DNA of 64,000 bases from Buchnera aphidicola (Aphis gossypii) (GTDB lineage: Bacteria; Pseudomonadota; Gammaproteobacteria; Enterobacterales; Enterobacteriaceae): NCBI RefSeq assembly GCF_013394915.1, contig NZ_CP056771.1:496001-560000 (forward strand), in the 5' to 3' direction. A model generated the notes under the pieces. The model was not told the DNA's origin and ran no database searches. It saw nothing but the letters and a program-made list of their open reading frames with translations. Made by a program: the position numbers and the translations under genes. Positions 39,348 to 48,585 of this stretch are shown piece after piece (the first letter of the stretch is position 1; each line of letters starts with the position of its first letter).

Positions 39348-39827
39348 ATGAAAATTATCCAATCAGGAATTACAAGAAAAACAGCATCAATTGCAATAAT
39401 TATTTCTAGATTCAATCAATTTATCAATAATAATTTATTATTTGGAGCACTAGATACTTTAAAAAGAATCGGTCAAATAAAAGAAGATAACATTTTTAAA
39501 ATATATGTCCCTGGGGCTTATGAAATACCTTTAATAGCAAAATATATTGCAAAAAATAAGAAATATGATGCTATTATTACAATAGGGGCGATAATAAAAG
39601 GTAGTACAGATCATTTTAAATATATTGCAAGCGATGTATATAATAATCTTTCAAAAATTAGTATTAAATATCTTATTCCCATTACACTTGGGATATTAAC
39701 TACAAATAATTTAGAACAATCTATTGAAAGATCAGGTTTAAAAATGGGAAATAAGGGATCTGAAGCTGCATTAGCAGCGTTAGAAATGATTAATATAATA
39801 AAGCAATTAAAAGAAAAAAATGATTAA
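39348..39827 (+). CDS. ribH: 6,7-dimethyl-8-ribityllumazine synthase
   Basis: It condenses the RibD-derived pyrimidine with dihydroxybutanone phosphate to lumazine, the penultimate riboflavin step. It is 159 aa (E. coli 156). Seen: SRFNQFINN near the start, VPGAYEIP, and the catalytic-loop region GAIIKGSTDHFKY, where the catalytic His is present. The C-terminal EAALAALEM matches the family. It starts the cluster ribH-thiL-ribD-nusB, whose order differs from E. coli ribD-ribH-nusB-thiL. Confidence 0.97.
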   Translation: MKIIQSGITRKTASIAIIISRFNQFINNNLLFGALDTLKRIGQIKEDNIFKIYVPGAYEIPLIAKYIAKNKKYDAIITIGAIIKGSTDHFKYIASDVYNNLSKISIKYLIPITLGILTTNNLEQSIERSGLKMGNKGSEAALAALEMINIIKQLKEKND

Positions 39828-39830
39828 ATC

Positions 39831-40802
39831 ATGAAATATGACGAATTTAAAATTATTTCTAATTTTTTCAATAAGTTTCAAAGAAAAGAAAAAAATCTCA
39901 TTCAAGGAATCGGAGATGATTGTGCATTAATTAAAATACCAGAAAATAAAATTCTAGCAATTAGCACCGATACTTTAGTAGAAGGCACTCATTTTTTTAA
40001 AAATATAGATCCGAAACATTTAGCATATAAAACAATTGCTGTAAATCTGAGTGATCTAGCAGCTATGGGTGCGCTTCCTAAATGGGTCACATTATCTATT
40101 ACTATGCCCAAAGTAAATTTTAAATGGTTAAAGCGTTTTAGTGACAATTTCTTTAAAATTTTAAATCAATATAAAATTACACTTATAGGTGGGGATACTA
40201 ATCGTGGATCTTTAAGTGTTACATTAAGTGCTTATGGATTAATTGATGGAAAAAAAACATTACTAAGACAAAATGCCAAAGAAGGAGATTTTATATACGT
40301 TACAGGATCTCTTGGTGAAAGTGCAGCTGGTTTTTTTTTACTTCAAAAAAAAAAATATATTATCAATGTAAAAACACGAAACTTTTTAATTCAAAAACAT
40401 CTTCATCCCACTCCAAGAATTTCTGAAGGTATAATAATAAAAAATTTTGCTAATTCAGCGATAGATATATCAGATGGATTAATCTCGGATTTAGGACACA
40501 TACTAGAAAAAAGCCGATGCGGAGCTGATATTGAGTTAAATAAATTACCTATTTCTCATAATTTAATAAATAATTTTAAAAAAAATAATTGTTTTGATTG
40601 GGCATTATCTTTTGGAGAAGACTATGAATTATGTTTTACAATTTCTGAAAGAAATATTAAAAAATTAAACTTAGCTATTAAACAAAATCTAATTAAATGT
40701 AAACATATTGGATATATTACTAAAAGACAAAAAGGTTTTAATTTAACAAAAAATAAAAAAAAATTTGATTTTAAAAAAATAGGTTTTAATCATTTTAATT
40801 GA
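39831..40802 (+). CDS. thiL: Thiamine-monophosphate kinase
   Basis: ThiL phosphorylates thiamine monophosphate to thiamine diphosphate. It is 323 aa (E. coli 325). The PurM-like fold motifs are present: GIGDDCALI, STDTLVEGTHFF, NLSDLAAMGALP, IGGDTNRG and ISDGLISDLGH. It begins 3 nt after ribH. It contains T9 and A11 (40345-40355) runs that keep frame. No other thiamine gene is in the window, so the source of the monophosphate is unclear. The product is the cofactor of Dxs, encoded nearby. Confidence 0.96.
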   Translation: MKYDEFKIISNFFNKFQRKEKNLIQGIGDDCALIKIPENKILAISTDTLVEGTHFFKNIDPKHLAYKTIAVNLSDLAAMGALPKWVTLSITMPKVNFKWLKRFSDNFFKILNQYKITLIGGDTNRGSLSVTLSAYGLIDGKKTLLRQNAKEGDFIYVTGSLGESAAGFFLLQKKKYIINVKTRNFLIQKHLHPTPRISEGIIIKNFANSAIDISDGLISDLGHILEKSRCGADIELNKLPISHNLINNFKKNNCFDWALSFGEDYELCFTISERNIKKLNLAIKQNLIKCKHIGYITKRQKGFNLTKNKKKFDFKKIGFNHFN

Positions 40803-40830
40803 AAATAATTTTTAAAAAATTTAAAAAAAT

Positions 40831-41274
40831 ATGAAAAATATATTTTATATGAAAAGAGCAATACAACTTAGTAAATTAGGAGAATTTACAACTACTCCAA
40901 ATCCAAATGTTGGCTGTGTAATTGTTAATCAAAATTGCATTGTTGGAGAAGGATGGCATAAAAAATATGGAAGCCATCACGCCGAAGTAAATGCATTAAA
41001 TATGGCAGGAGAAAAAGCAAAAGGAGGAACTGCATACATTACATTAGAACCATGCAACCATTTTGGACAAACCCCTCCTTGCTGCGATGCACTAATTAAT
41101 TCTGGGATAAAAAATGTAATAATTTCAAATTTAGATCCTAACCCAAAAGTATCCGGAAAAGGAGTTATATATCTTAGGAAAAATAATATTTCTGTAGAAA
41201 TAGGATTACTGTCGAAAGAATCTAAAAAATATAATCAAGGTTTTTTTAAACGCATGAAAACTGGTTTTCCATGA
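40831..41274 (+). CDS. ribD1: RibD deaminase half (pyrimidine deaminase)
   Basis: This 147-aa protein is the N-terminal domain of RibD, which deaminates the diaminopyrimidine product of GTP cyclohydrolase II. The zinc-deaminase motifs are complete: HAEVNAL and EPCNHFGQTPPCCDAL. It ends at a TGA after KRMKTGFP; the next codons, in the same frame, encode [11 protein letters not shown], which is exactly how E. coli RibD continues. So one stop codon divides an otherwise continuous ribD at the domain border. I recall Buchnera ribD annotated as two genes, ribD1 and ribD2, so the split is probably established and functional. Confidence 0.93.
   Translation: MKNIFYMKRAIQLSKLGEFTTTPNPNVGCVIVNQNCIVGEGWHKKYGSHHAEVNALNMAGEKAKGGTAYITLEPCNHFGQTPPCCDALINSGIKNVIISNLDPNPKVSGKGVIYLRKNNISVEIGLLSKESKKYNQGFFKRMKTGFP
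41272..41274 (+). other. In-frame TGA dividing ribD
   Basis: The TGA takes the place of an aromatic residue (Tyr in E. coli, from memory) between the deaminase and reductase domains, with no frame change on either side. Either the halves are made separately by re-initiation at 41293 or the stop is occasionally read through. Confidence 0.85.
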
Positions 41275-41292
41275 ATTCAAGTTAAATTAGCG

Positions 41293-41937
41293 ATGTCATT
41301 AGATGGAAGAATTGCGATGAAAAATGGTGAAAGTAAATGGATTACTTCTAAAGATTCACGTCAAGATGTACAAAGATTTCGGGCAAAAAGCTCAGCAATT
41401 TTAAGTAGCAGTAAAACTATTTTACATGATAATGCTCAACTAACTGTCCGAAAAGAAGAATTTAACAAAAAAACATTATTTAAATTTCCTGAAGAAGATT
41501 TTAATCATCCAATAAGAGTAATTATAGATAGTAAAAACAGAATGCGAAAATCGCATCCAATAATGAACACAAAGGAAAAAATTTTACTAATAAGATTAAA
41601 ACCAGATAATGAAATTTGGCCAAAAAACATAGAACAAATTATAATGAAACCATATCAAAACAAGATCAATATTATATCTACATTAAAATTCCTAGGAAAT
41701 TTAGAAATTAATAATTTATGGGTAGAAGCTGGTGGAAATTTATCTGGTTCTTTATTAAAAATGAAATTAATAGACGAAATTATTATATATATTGCACCTA
41801 AAATATTAGGACATGAAGCAAAACCATTATTTTTTTTAAAAAATAATTTAAAATTATTCGAATGCATTAAATTTAATTTTCTAGATTTCAAAAAAATAGG
41901 TCAAGATATAAGATTAATATTAAAACCTCAAGAATAA
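41293..41937 (+). CDS. ribD2: RibD reductase half (5-amino-6-ribosylaminouracil phosphate reductase)
   Basis: This 214-aa protein is the C-terminal NADPH-dependent reductase domain of RibD, of the dihydrofolate-reductase fold. Seen: [18 protein letters not shown], the strand VIIDSKNRM, and the cofactor-binding [13 protein letters not shown]. It is in the same frame as ribD1, with the first possible ATG 18 nt past the stop, which drops six residues of the first beta strand (IQVKLA). There is no evident Shine-Dalgarno sequence, so translation likely depends on ribosomes ending ribD1. nusB follows after 15 nt. Confidence 0.93.
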   Translation: MSLDGRIAMKNGESKWITSKDSRQDVQRFRAKSSAILSSSKTILHDNAQLTVRKEEFNKKTLFKFPEEDFNHPIRVIIDSKNRMRKSHPIMNTKEKILLIRLKPDNEIWPKNIEQIIMKPYQNKINIISTLKFLGNLEINNLWVEAGGNLSGSLLKMKLIDEIIIYIAPKILGHEAKPLFFLKNNLKLFECIKFNFLDFKKIGQDIRLILKPQE

Positions 41938-41952
41938 AACCAGGTAAACTTT

Positions 41953-42375
41953 ATGATAAATCGATATTTTAGGAGAAAAGCTCGTGCCTGTGCTTTACAA
42001 ATGCTGTATTCCTGGGAAATTTCTAAAAACAATATTAAAGATAATATAACAGAATTTTTAAAAGAAAAAAATAAAAGAAATATTGACTTAGAATATTTTT
42101 ATAATTTAATTTTCGGAATAACTCAAAACTGCGTAAAAATAGATAATTTAATGAAACCGTATTTATCTCGTTCACTCAAAAAATTAGGGCAAATAGAAAA
42201 AGCAATCCTTAGAATTTCATTCTATGAACTATATAATAGAAATGATATACCTTATAAAGTCTCTATCAACGAAGGTATTGAGCTAGCTAAATTATTTGGA
42301 TCAGAAGATAGTCATAAATTTATTAATGGAGTTTTAGATAAGGCTGCATTAAAAATTTTAAAGAAAAAAAAATAA
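41953..42375 (+). CDS. nusB: Transcription antitermination protein NusB
   Basis: NusB with NusE (S10) binds boxA RNA and promotes rRNA antitermination. It is 140 aa (E. coli 139). The all-helical fold is recognisable by [18 protein letters not shown] at the N-terminus, [17 protein letters not shown] in the middle, and [18 protein letters not shown] followed by FINGVLDKA near the end. It closes the ribH cluster and converges with dxs. Confidence 0.95.
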   Translation: MINRYFRRKARACALQMLYSWEISKNNIKDNITEFLKEKNKRNIDLEYFYNLIFGITQNCVKIDNLMKPYLSRSLKKLGQIEKAILRISFYELYNRNDIPYKVSINEGIELAKLFGSEDSHKFINGVLDKAALKILKKKK

Positions 42376-42433
42376 TATTTTTAATTTTTAAAATCTTGAG
42401 TGAAAAAACATACATTTAAAATATATCTGTATC

Positions 42434-44194
42434 TTAATATGATGAAACCCAAGAAAAAATTTTTTTTTCAATTCCTTCAGCATCTAATTCATAACTATGT
42501 CTAATTTCTTTTAGACTACCTTGCGAAATAAACGCATCTGGTAATCCAATATTTAATACTGGAACTAAAATTTTTTTCAACATGATAAATTCATTAACTG
42601 AACTACCTGCCCCACCGGAAACAATTCCTTCTTCAATAGTAACTAAAAATTGACATTGAGAAGATAATTTTATAATCATTTTTTTATCTAATGGTTTAAC
42701 AAATCGCATATCAACTAAAGTTGCATTTAAATTATTTGCTACTGACATAGCGTATTTTAATAAAGTACCAAAATTTAAAATAGCTATTTTATTACCTAAC
42801 CTCTTCAAAACAGATTTACCTAGTGGTATCATATGCATTGGCATTAACGGTTCACCGATTCCTTTTCCTTTAGGATACCTTACAACAGTAGGACCTTTTT
42901 TATACATATATGCAGTATATAGCATTTGTTTACATTCGTTTTCGTTACTTGGAGTCATAATTACAAGATTAGGGATACATCTTAAATAAGCTAAATCAAA
43001 TACACCTTGATGTGTTGGTCCATCATTTGCTACTATTCCACCTCTATCAATAGCAAATAGAACAGATAATTTTTGTAATGCAACGTCATGTATAATTTGA
43101 TCATAAGAACGTTGTAAAAAAGTAGAATATATTGAAACAACTGGATGGTATCCTGCAGCAGCTAAACCAGCCGCAAAAGTAACTGCATGCTGCTCAGCAA
43201 TAGCAACATCAAAGTATTGATTAGGAAATAAACGAGAAAAATTAGACATACCCGAACCTTCGCACATAGCTGGTGTGATACCTATTAATTTCTTATCAAT
43301 ATGTGCTATTTCACATAACCAAGAGCCAAATACTTCCGAATAAGTTGGAATATTATTAGCAGAGGAAGAAGTTTTTTTTGAAAATGTATGCCACTTAATA
43401 GGGTTTAGTTCTGCAGGAAGATAACCTTTTCCTTTTTTTGTAATTATATGAAATAAATAGGTACCTTTCTTATTTTTTATATCTTTTAAAAAATGGATTA
43501 AATTAAAAATGTCATGCCCGTCGCAAGGCCCTAAATACTGAAAAGATAAATTTTCAAAAAATGAATTTTTTAATGTATCATTACATTTAACATTTTTTAG
43601 GACTTTTAAATGTTTATTTAATGCACCTACATTTTTAGAGATAGACATATTATTATCATTTAATATCACTAGTAAATCAGATTTTATTTCACCTGCATGA
43701 TTCATAGCTTCGAACGACATACCAGCAGTTATTGCTCCATCACCAATAACACAAATAGTTTTTCTATTTTTTCCTTCTTTTTGAGCTGCAATAGATAAAC
43801 CTAATCCCGCGCTAATTGAAGTAGAAGAATGACCCATACCAAATGGATCATATTGACTTTCTCTGCGAAAAGGAAATGGATGTAAACCATTTTTTTTTCG
43901 AATACTATCCATATTTTTCGCTCTTCCGGTTAAAATTTTATGAGGATAAGATTGATGACCTATGTCCCATAGCAAATTATCAAACGGTGTGTTATACACA
44001 TAGTGCAAAGCAACTGTAATTTCAACTACACCTAATCCAGATGCACAGTGGCCTTCAGTGAAAAAAATTACATCTAACAAATATTTTCTCAACTCAAAAC
44101 ATAATTGAGGTAGTTTTTTAATTGATAAGCATCGTAAATTTTTAACTGAATTAGCTAGAGACAAAATTGGATATTTTTTAATATCAAAATTCAT
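42434..44194 (-). CDS. dxs: 1-deoxy-D-xylulose-5-phosphate synthase
   Basis: Dxs joins pyruvate and glyceraldehyde 3-phosphate with thiamine diphosphate, the first MEP isoprenoid step. It is 586 aa (E. coli 620). The diphosphate-binding GDG...NDN motif is complete ([11 protein letters not shown] to LNDNNMSIS), the pyrimidine domain has [12 protein letters not shown], and the C-terminal domain is intact. The missing length is one internal gap: between GALNKHL and the [11 protein letters not shown] segment there are about 30 fewer residues than in E. coli, in a region usually disordered in structures. It is followed on the same strand's upstream side by ispA 19 nt away, as in the E. coli ispA-dxs order. 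Confidence 0.96.
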   Translation of the reverse strand: MNFDIKKYPILSLANSVKNLRCLSIKKLPQLCFELRKYLLDVIFFTEGHCASGLGVVEITVALHYVYNTPFDNLLWDIGHQSYPHKILTGRAKNMDSIRKKNGLHPFPFRRESQYDPFGMGHSSTSISAGLGLSIAAQKEGKNRKTICVIGDGAITAGMSFEAMNHAGEIKSDLLVILNDNNMSISKNVGALNKHLKVLKNVKCNDTLKNSFFENLSFQYLGPCDGHDIFNLIHFLKDIKNKKGTYLFHIITKKGKGYLPAELNPIKWHTFSKKTSSSANNIPTYSEVFGSWLCEIAHIDKKLIGITPAMCEGSGMSNFSRLFPNQYFDVAIAEQHAVTFAAGLAAAGYHPVVSIYSTFLQRSYDQIIHDVALQKLSVLFAIDRGGIVANDGPTHQGVFDLAYLRCIPNLVIMTPSNENECKQMLYTAYMYKKGPTVVRYPKGKGIGEPLMPMHMIPLGKSVLKRLGNKIAILNFGTLLKYAMSVANNLNATLVDMRFVKPLDKKMIIKLSSQCQFLVTIEEGIVSGGAGSSVNEFIMLKKILVPVLNIGLPDAFISQGSLKEIRHSYELDAEGIEKKIFSWVSSY

Positions 44195-44213
44195 TATGAA
44201 CTCATTGTTAAAT

Positions 44214-45098
44214 TTATTTTGAACGTTGAATTATAAAATCCGTTAATAATTCTAATTTATTGATAATAAAAGATTTTTTTTCAAAAATTTTTAAAATAGA
44301 TAACGCTTCTTGATATAATATTTTTATTTTTTTTTTAGATTTTTCTATTCCAATTAAATTTGGATATGTATTATATATATTTTTATTATTTTTTAATTCT
44401 TTAGTATCATTTTTAAAATCAAAAATATCATCTTGAATTTGAAAAGCTAAACCGATACAAATAGAAAAACGATCTAATAACGAAAGAATTTTTTTAGAAA
44501 AAAAATTTGAAGATAAATATGGCATTCGAATAGACGATCTAATTAAAAATGCAGTTTTATACAAATTAATTTTATCCAGTTCACAAACGTTTAATTCTTT
44601 TGTATCTTTTTCTAAATCTAGTGCTTGTCCGATACACATACCAGTAGACCCAATAGAATAAGATAATTCAGAAATAATTTTTATTCGCTTCTTATTAGAA
44701 ACACCAGGCATAATATATGTAGATAAAACATTAAATGCTAAACTTTGTAATGCATCTCCGGAAAGTATAGCAAAACTTTCGCCAAATTTGACATGGCAAG
44801 AAACGTTTCCTCTTCGAAAAGCATCATTATCAATGGACGGTAAATCATCATGAATTAAAGAATACGAATGAATTAATTCAATAGCTATAGATATCGCATC
44901 TAACGTAATGATGTTTACTTTAAACATCTCCCCAAAGATATAAACTAGACATGCACGTAATCTCTTGCCGCCTATTAGAGATGCATATTTCATAGATTTT
45001 ATAAGAATCGAATTTTGATCAGGTAAAGTATTAAACATATCAAGCAATTGTTTATTTATACGACTTTTATAAAAATCATAAAAATTAAAAAAATTCAC
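44214..45098 (-). CDS. ispA: Farnesyl diphosphate synthase
   Basis: It condenses IPP with DMAPP and GPP to farnesyl diphosphate, the precursor of ubiquinone, undecaprenyl phosphate and haem O. From a GTG at 45098 it is 294 aa (E. coli 299). The first Asp-rich motif is DDLPSIDND, the second DDIFD; GGKRLR and the chain-length region precede them. A TTG at 45104 would add two residues; the GTG is preferred because it makes the N-terminus collinear with E. coli and has TAGGT 8 nt upstream. The xseB gene that precedes it in E. coli is missing. Confidence 0.95.
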   Translation of the reverse strand: MNFFNFYDFYKSRINKQLLDMFNTLPDQNSILIKSMKYASLIGGKRLRACLVYIFGEMFKVNIITLDAISIAIELIHSYSLIHDDLPSIDNDAFRRGNVSCHVKFGESFAILSGDALQSLAFNVLSTYIMPGVSNKKRIKIISELSYSIGSTGMCIGQALDLEKDTKELNVCELDKINLYKTAFLIRSSIRMPYLSSNFFSKKILSLLDRFSICIGLAFQIQDDIFDFKNDTKELKNNKNIYNTYPNLIGIEKSKKKIKILYQEALSILKIFEKKSFIINKLELLTDFIIQRSK

Positions 45099-45160
45099 AT
45101 TCAAATACCTATTAGGTCAAAAATTACGTAAAAAATTTTATCAATTATACTATATAAATA

Positions 45161-46366
45161 TTATTTTCTACAAAAACAATTAAAAACAAACCATAAAAAA
45201 ACTAAAAAAACTTCACATAAAAAAATTTGTGAAATATTTAAAAAAGTATATAACCATCCACTTAAAATACCACCTAAAGATATTCCTAAATATTGACTAG
45301 TAGAATAAATACTCATCACACTGCCTTTATACAGATTTCCTTCATGATCGCTGATAGATACTTTTTGACTTAAAAATGAAGGAAGAAATACTTCCAATAT
45401 ATTAAAAGCAATAAAAAATATCTGTAAAGATAATATTAAATATATTAAATGATTATGTAAGAATAAAAAAAATAACGATGATAAAAAAATTAAAAAAACA
45501 CATATTTCAATAATATTATTTAAATAAGAACAAAACTTGTTATAAAAAATTAAAAAATATAAAACAAAAAAAGAAAAAACTATTGTAATTAAGTAAACAA
45601 TCCAATGATAATTTAATATAAGACCGGATATCTCTAATTGATGAGGTATAATTAAAAAATGCATTGTTAATAAAAAATGTAAAAAAAGTATACTCAAATA
45701 AAACCTACAAAAACTTTTGTTAAATAAATATTTAATGTCTTTAAAAGAAAAAAAATGTATTTTTTTTCGTGATTTATATTTTTGATAATTTTTATTCTGA
45801 TTAGAAGGTACTACAAAAGAAACAATTAAAATACAAATAATTGAAAATATAGAAGAAAACCAAAAGATAAAAGAAAAATTAAATTTTTTGATAATTAACG
45901 AACCAAAAAGAATCGAAATTAAAAAAGAAACAGCAAAACTTACACCTATAGCAGAAATAGATTTAATACGATTCTCTTTTCTTATTAAATCAGATAATAA
46001 TGCCATAGAAACACCGGAAATAGCTCCAGAACCTTGTATTGCTCTTCCAATTATTAATCCCCAAATAGAATTTGCATTTGCAGCTATAATACTACCAATG
46101 AAAAAAATGAAAAGACCGAATATAATTATTTTTTTTCTACTAAATTTATCAGATAGAAAGCCAAATGGAATTTGACATATCATTTGAGCAACAGCATAAA
46201 TACTAACAGATAATCCAATTAAAAACTTATTTCCACCATTCAAACATAATCCATACTTACTTAATGTTGGAAGAATAGAAAATACACCTAACATGCGCAA
46301 TAAGAAAATAACACAAAAACTTAATGTGACTTGTAATTCAAAAAAATTCATTTTATAATTTTTCAT
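45161..46366 (-). CDS. yajR: Major facilitator superfamily transporter YajR, C-terminal domain lost
   Basis: It is a 401-aa MFS permease with about twelve hydrophobic segments. The start MKNYKMN matches E. coli YajR, and the MFS loop motif GFLSDKFSRKK and the family YSTSQYLGISLGGILSGW are visible. E. coli YajR is 454 aa because of a cytoplasmic ferredoxin-like (YAM) domain after TM12; that domain is absent here, the protein ending just after the last membrane helix. The substrate is unknown. It is one of few general transporters left and may exchange a metabolite with the host (inference). Confidence 0.9.
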   Translation of the reverse strand: MKNYKMNFFELQVTLSFCVIFLLRMLGVFSILPTLSKYGLCLNGGNKFLIGLSVSIYAVAQMICQIPFGFLSDKFSRKKIIIFGLFIFFIGSIIAANANSIWGLIIGRAIQGSGAISGVSMALLSDLIRKENRIKSISAIGVSFAVSFLISILFGSLIIKKFNFSFIFWFSSIFSIICILIVSFVVPSNQNKNYQKYKSRKKIHFFSFKDIKYLFNKSFCRFYLSILFLHFLLTMHFLIIPHQLEISGLILNYHWIVYLITIVFSFFVLYFLIFYNKFCSYLNNIIEICVFLIFLSSLFFLFLHNHLIYLILSLQIFFIAFNILEVFLPSFLSQKVSISDHEGNLYKGSVMSIYSTSQYLGISLGGILSGWLYTFLNISQIFLCEVFLVFLWFVFNCFCRK

Positions 46367-46410
46367 CTTAAACTCAACATTTTAAAAAAAATTTTATATT
46401 ATAAAAAATT

Positions 46411-46758
46411 ATGTTATTAATAAAAAGCACTAAAAATCATCTAAATTACGAAACAGTAGAAAAAGATTTAGAAGGATATCTAAAAAATAATCAAGATTGG
46501 AATATTTACTTAGCAGAAGAAATTGCAAAAAAAGAAAAAATTAAACTTACAGATAATCATTGGGAAATAATATATTTTATAAGAAAATTTTATTTTCAAT
46601 ATAATATTACACCGTCTATGCGAATGCTAATACATGGAGTTAAAAAGGAATCAGATAAAAAAATTAATAGCATTTATTTATTTAAATTATTTCCTAAAGG
46701 TCCCGCAAAACAGGCTAGTAAAATAGCTGGAATACCGAAACCTTCAAAATGCTTATAA
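46411..46758 (+). CDS. tusE: Sulfur relay protein TusE (DsrC family)
   Basis: TusE accepts sulfur from TusD and passes it to MnmA for 2-thiouridine at U34. It is 115 aa (E. coli 109). The DsrC-type C-terminus carries the active cysteine, second from the end, in KPSKCL, preceded by LFPKGPAKQASKIAGIPKP; the helix HWEIIYFIRKFY is also conserved. It is divergent from yajR and ends 5 nt before the cyoE stop. TusA is in this window; TusBCD and MnmA must lie elsewhere. Confidence 0.95.
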   Translation: MLLIKSTKNHLNYETVEKDLEGYLKNNQDWNIYLAEEIAKKEKIKLTDNHWEIIYFIRKFYFQYNITPSMRMLIHGVKKESDKKINSIYLFKLFPKGPAKQASKIAGIPKPSKCL

Positions 46759-46763
46759 AAATA

Positions 46764-47615
46764 TTAAAGTTTAGAATCGACTGCAATCAAAAAATTGAAA
46801 AACACTACTACTATAATAGATAAAAAAAATATTTTCCTAGAAAATTTTAAATTATTTTTTTCTTTTATATTTAGATAAGATATATATAACCAATAAAAAT
46901 TTAAAATAGAAACTAGACAAAGAAAAAAATAACTTAAATAACCTAAAAAAGTTAACATAAAATTAGATATGGTAAAGCACATTATATAGTAAAAAATATG
47001 TTTTTTTGTTTTTAAAACACCTCTTTCTATAGAAAAAAGACGCAAATTTGCATGTTTATAATCTTCTATATAAATAATAGAAATAGCATAAAAATGAGAC
47101 ATTTGCCAAAATATAAATATAAAAAATAAAAAAACAGAGAATAAATCAATAGAATTATTAACAGCAGTGTAGCCAACTAAAGATGGAATAGATCCAGAAA
47201 AACTTCCAATAAAAGTAGAATATATTGATGTTCTTTTTAAGAACGTATAAATAAAAACATAAATAATAAATCCAATTATTGATAAAAACATTGATAAAAA
47301 ATTTACTAAAGCACCTAATATAAAAATACCTAGTATACCTATAAAAATTCCAAAAATATAAGCTGATATAGGTTGAATTAATTTTTTCACCAAAGCTCTA
47401 TTTTTTGTCCTGAACATTTTAGAATCTATTTTTATATCAATCAAATTGTTAAAAACACAACTAGATGCAATAATTAAAGATACCCCTAAAATAGTAGATA
47501 AAAATAAAAAAAAATTAAAAGAAAAACGTGATGAAAACAAAAAACTACCTATAATTAAAACTATATTACCCAAAATGATACGAGGTTTTGTAATCTCTAA
47601 ATAATGTTTAAGCAT
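46764..47615 (-). CDS. cyoE: Protohaem IX farnesyltransferase (haem O synthase)
   Basis: CyoE adds a farnesyl group to haem B to give haem O for the bo3 oxidase. It is 283 aa (E. coli 296) with about nine hydrophobic helices. The UbiA-type Asp-rich motif is in [18 protein letters not shown], with the second loop [11 protein letters not shown]. It is the last gene of cyoABCDE. Its farnesyl donor comes from IspA, encoded 2 kb away on the same strand. Confidence 0.95.
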   Translation of the reverse strand: MLKHYLEITKPRIILGNIVLIIGSFLFSSRFSFNFFLFLSTILGVSLIIASSCVFNNLIDIKIDSKMFRTKNRALVKKLIQPISAYIFGIFIGILGIFILGALVNFLSMFLSIIGFIIYVFIYTFLKRTSIYSTFIGSFSGSIPSLVGYTAVNNSIDLFSVFLFFIFIFWQMSHFYAISIIYIEDYKHANLRLFSIERGVLKTKKHIFYYIMCFTISNFMLTFLGYLSYFFLCLVSILNFYWLYISYLNIKEKNNLKFSRKIFFLSIIVVVFFNFLIAVDSKL

Positions 47616-47644
47616 ATGAGAATAAGTATATTATAAAATGATCT

Positions 47645-47971
47645 TTACACCATAGTATGGTGCTGTAAATTAAACATAATCCAAATAGATCCAGAAATAA
47701 CAATAAACATAATAATCAGAACAAATAACAAAGATATTAAATACCAATAATTTTTTGAAGTGTTATTTAAATGTAAAAAGTATACAAAATGTACGATAAT
47801 CTGAAAAAAAGCACACAATAAAATAATTAATCGGTTAATTTCATAAGAAAAAATATGATTTTTCTCAATAAAAAATGGAATTATAGTTAAAAATATAGAC
47901 AATAAAAAACCAAATATATAAGATTGTACTTTTTCGTTAAAATAACACTTTAACTCAAAATATTTACGCAT
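47645..47971 (-). CDS. cyoD: Cytochrome bo3 oxidase subunit IV
   Basis: CyoD is a small accessory subunit that helps copper binding and assembly of CyoB. From the ATG at 47971 it is 108 aa (E. coli 109) with three membrane helices; VHFVYFLHLN and the end GSIWIMFNLQHH match the family. The frame stays open upstream inside cyoC, but the ATG at 47971 overlaps the cyoC stop by one base (TAATG), the usual coupled arrangement. Confidence 0.94.
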   Translation of the reverse strand: MRKYFELKCYFNEKVQSYIFGFLLSIFLTIIPFFIEKNHIFSYEINRLIILLCAFFQIIVHFVYFLHLNNTSKNYWYLISLLFVLIIMFIVISGSIWIMFNLQHHTMV

Positions 47972-48585
47972 TAAATTACCCCATTTAAATAAATAAAAGT
48001 AAAAATACAAACCCATATGATATCTAAAAAATGCCAAAATAAACTGAAACACAATATTCGAATTTTAATAGTATCAGTTAAACCTAACTTAGAAATCTGA
48101 TAAACAATTGATAATATTAAAATCAAACCAAATAAAATATGAATACCATGCATACCTAAAATCGTGAAAAAAATAGAAAAAAAAGCATGTCTGTTTGGCG
48201 TATAATTTTCTATAAATAAATTACGAAACTCATTTATTTCCATAAAAAGAAAAATTCCACCTAAAAAAAAAGTAATTATCAAGTAAAAATAAATTATTTT
48301 GATATTTTTTTTATTTTGCTTTATAGTCAACATAGCACATGTTAATGAACTTATTAATAAGATGCACGTTTCAACAAAAACAGAAGATAAATTAAAGATT
48401 CTATGATTAAAAAAATTTTCAGGTAAATTTTCAAAAATAATTGCATATACAGCAAATAAAACAGCAAACATAATGCAATCACTCATTAAATATATCCATA
48501 ATCCAAACAATTTATTACTTTTTAAAGTATATTCTTGTTTATTAAATAAAGAACATGATATTTGATTTTGTATTTTTTTTATCAT
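47971..48585 (-). CDS. cyoC: Cytochrome bo3 oxidase subunit III
   Basis: CyoC is the COX3-like subunit of the quinol oxidase. It is 204 aa, as in E. coli, with five membrane helices; the conserved [21 protein letters not shown] and [12 protein letters not shown] segments are clear. Its ATG overlaps the cyoB stop by 4 nt (ATGA). Confidence 0.96.
   Translation of the reverse strand: MIKKIQNQISCSLFNKQEYTLKSNKLFGLWIYLMSDCIMFAVLFAVYAIIFENLPENFFNHRIFNLSSVFVETCILLISSLTCAMLTIKQNKKNIKIIYFYLIITFFLGGIFLFMEINEFRNLFIENYTPNRHAFFSIFFTILGMHGIHILFGLILILSIVYQISKLGLTDTIKIRILCFSLFWHFLDIIWVCIFTFIYLNGVI

Noticed and set aside
39194..39415. 73-codon frame on the minus strand overlapping the ribH start
   Set aside because: Low-complexity A/T translation, antisense to a clear gene, with no recognisable domain.
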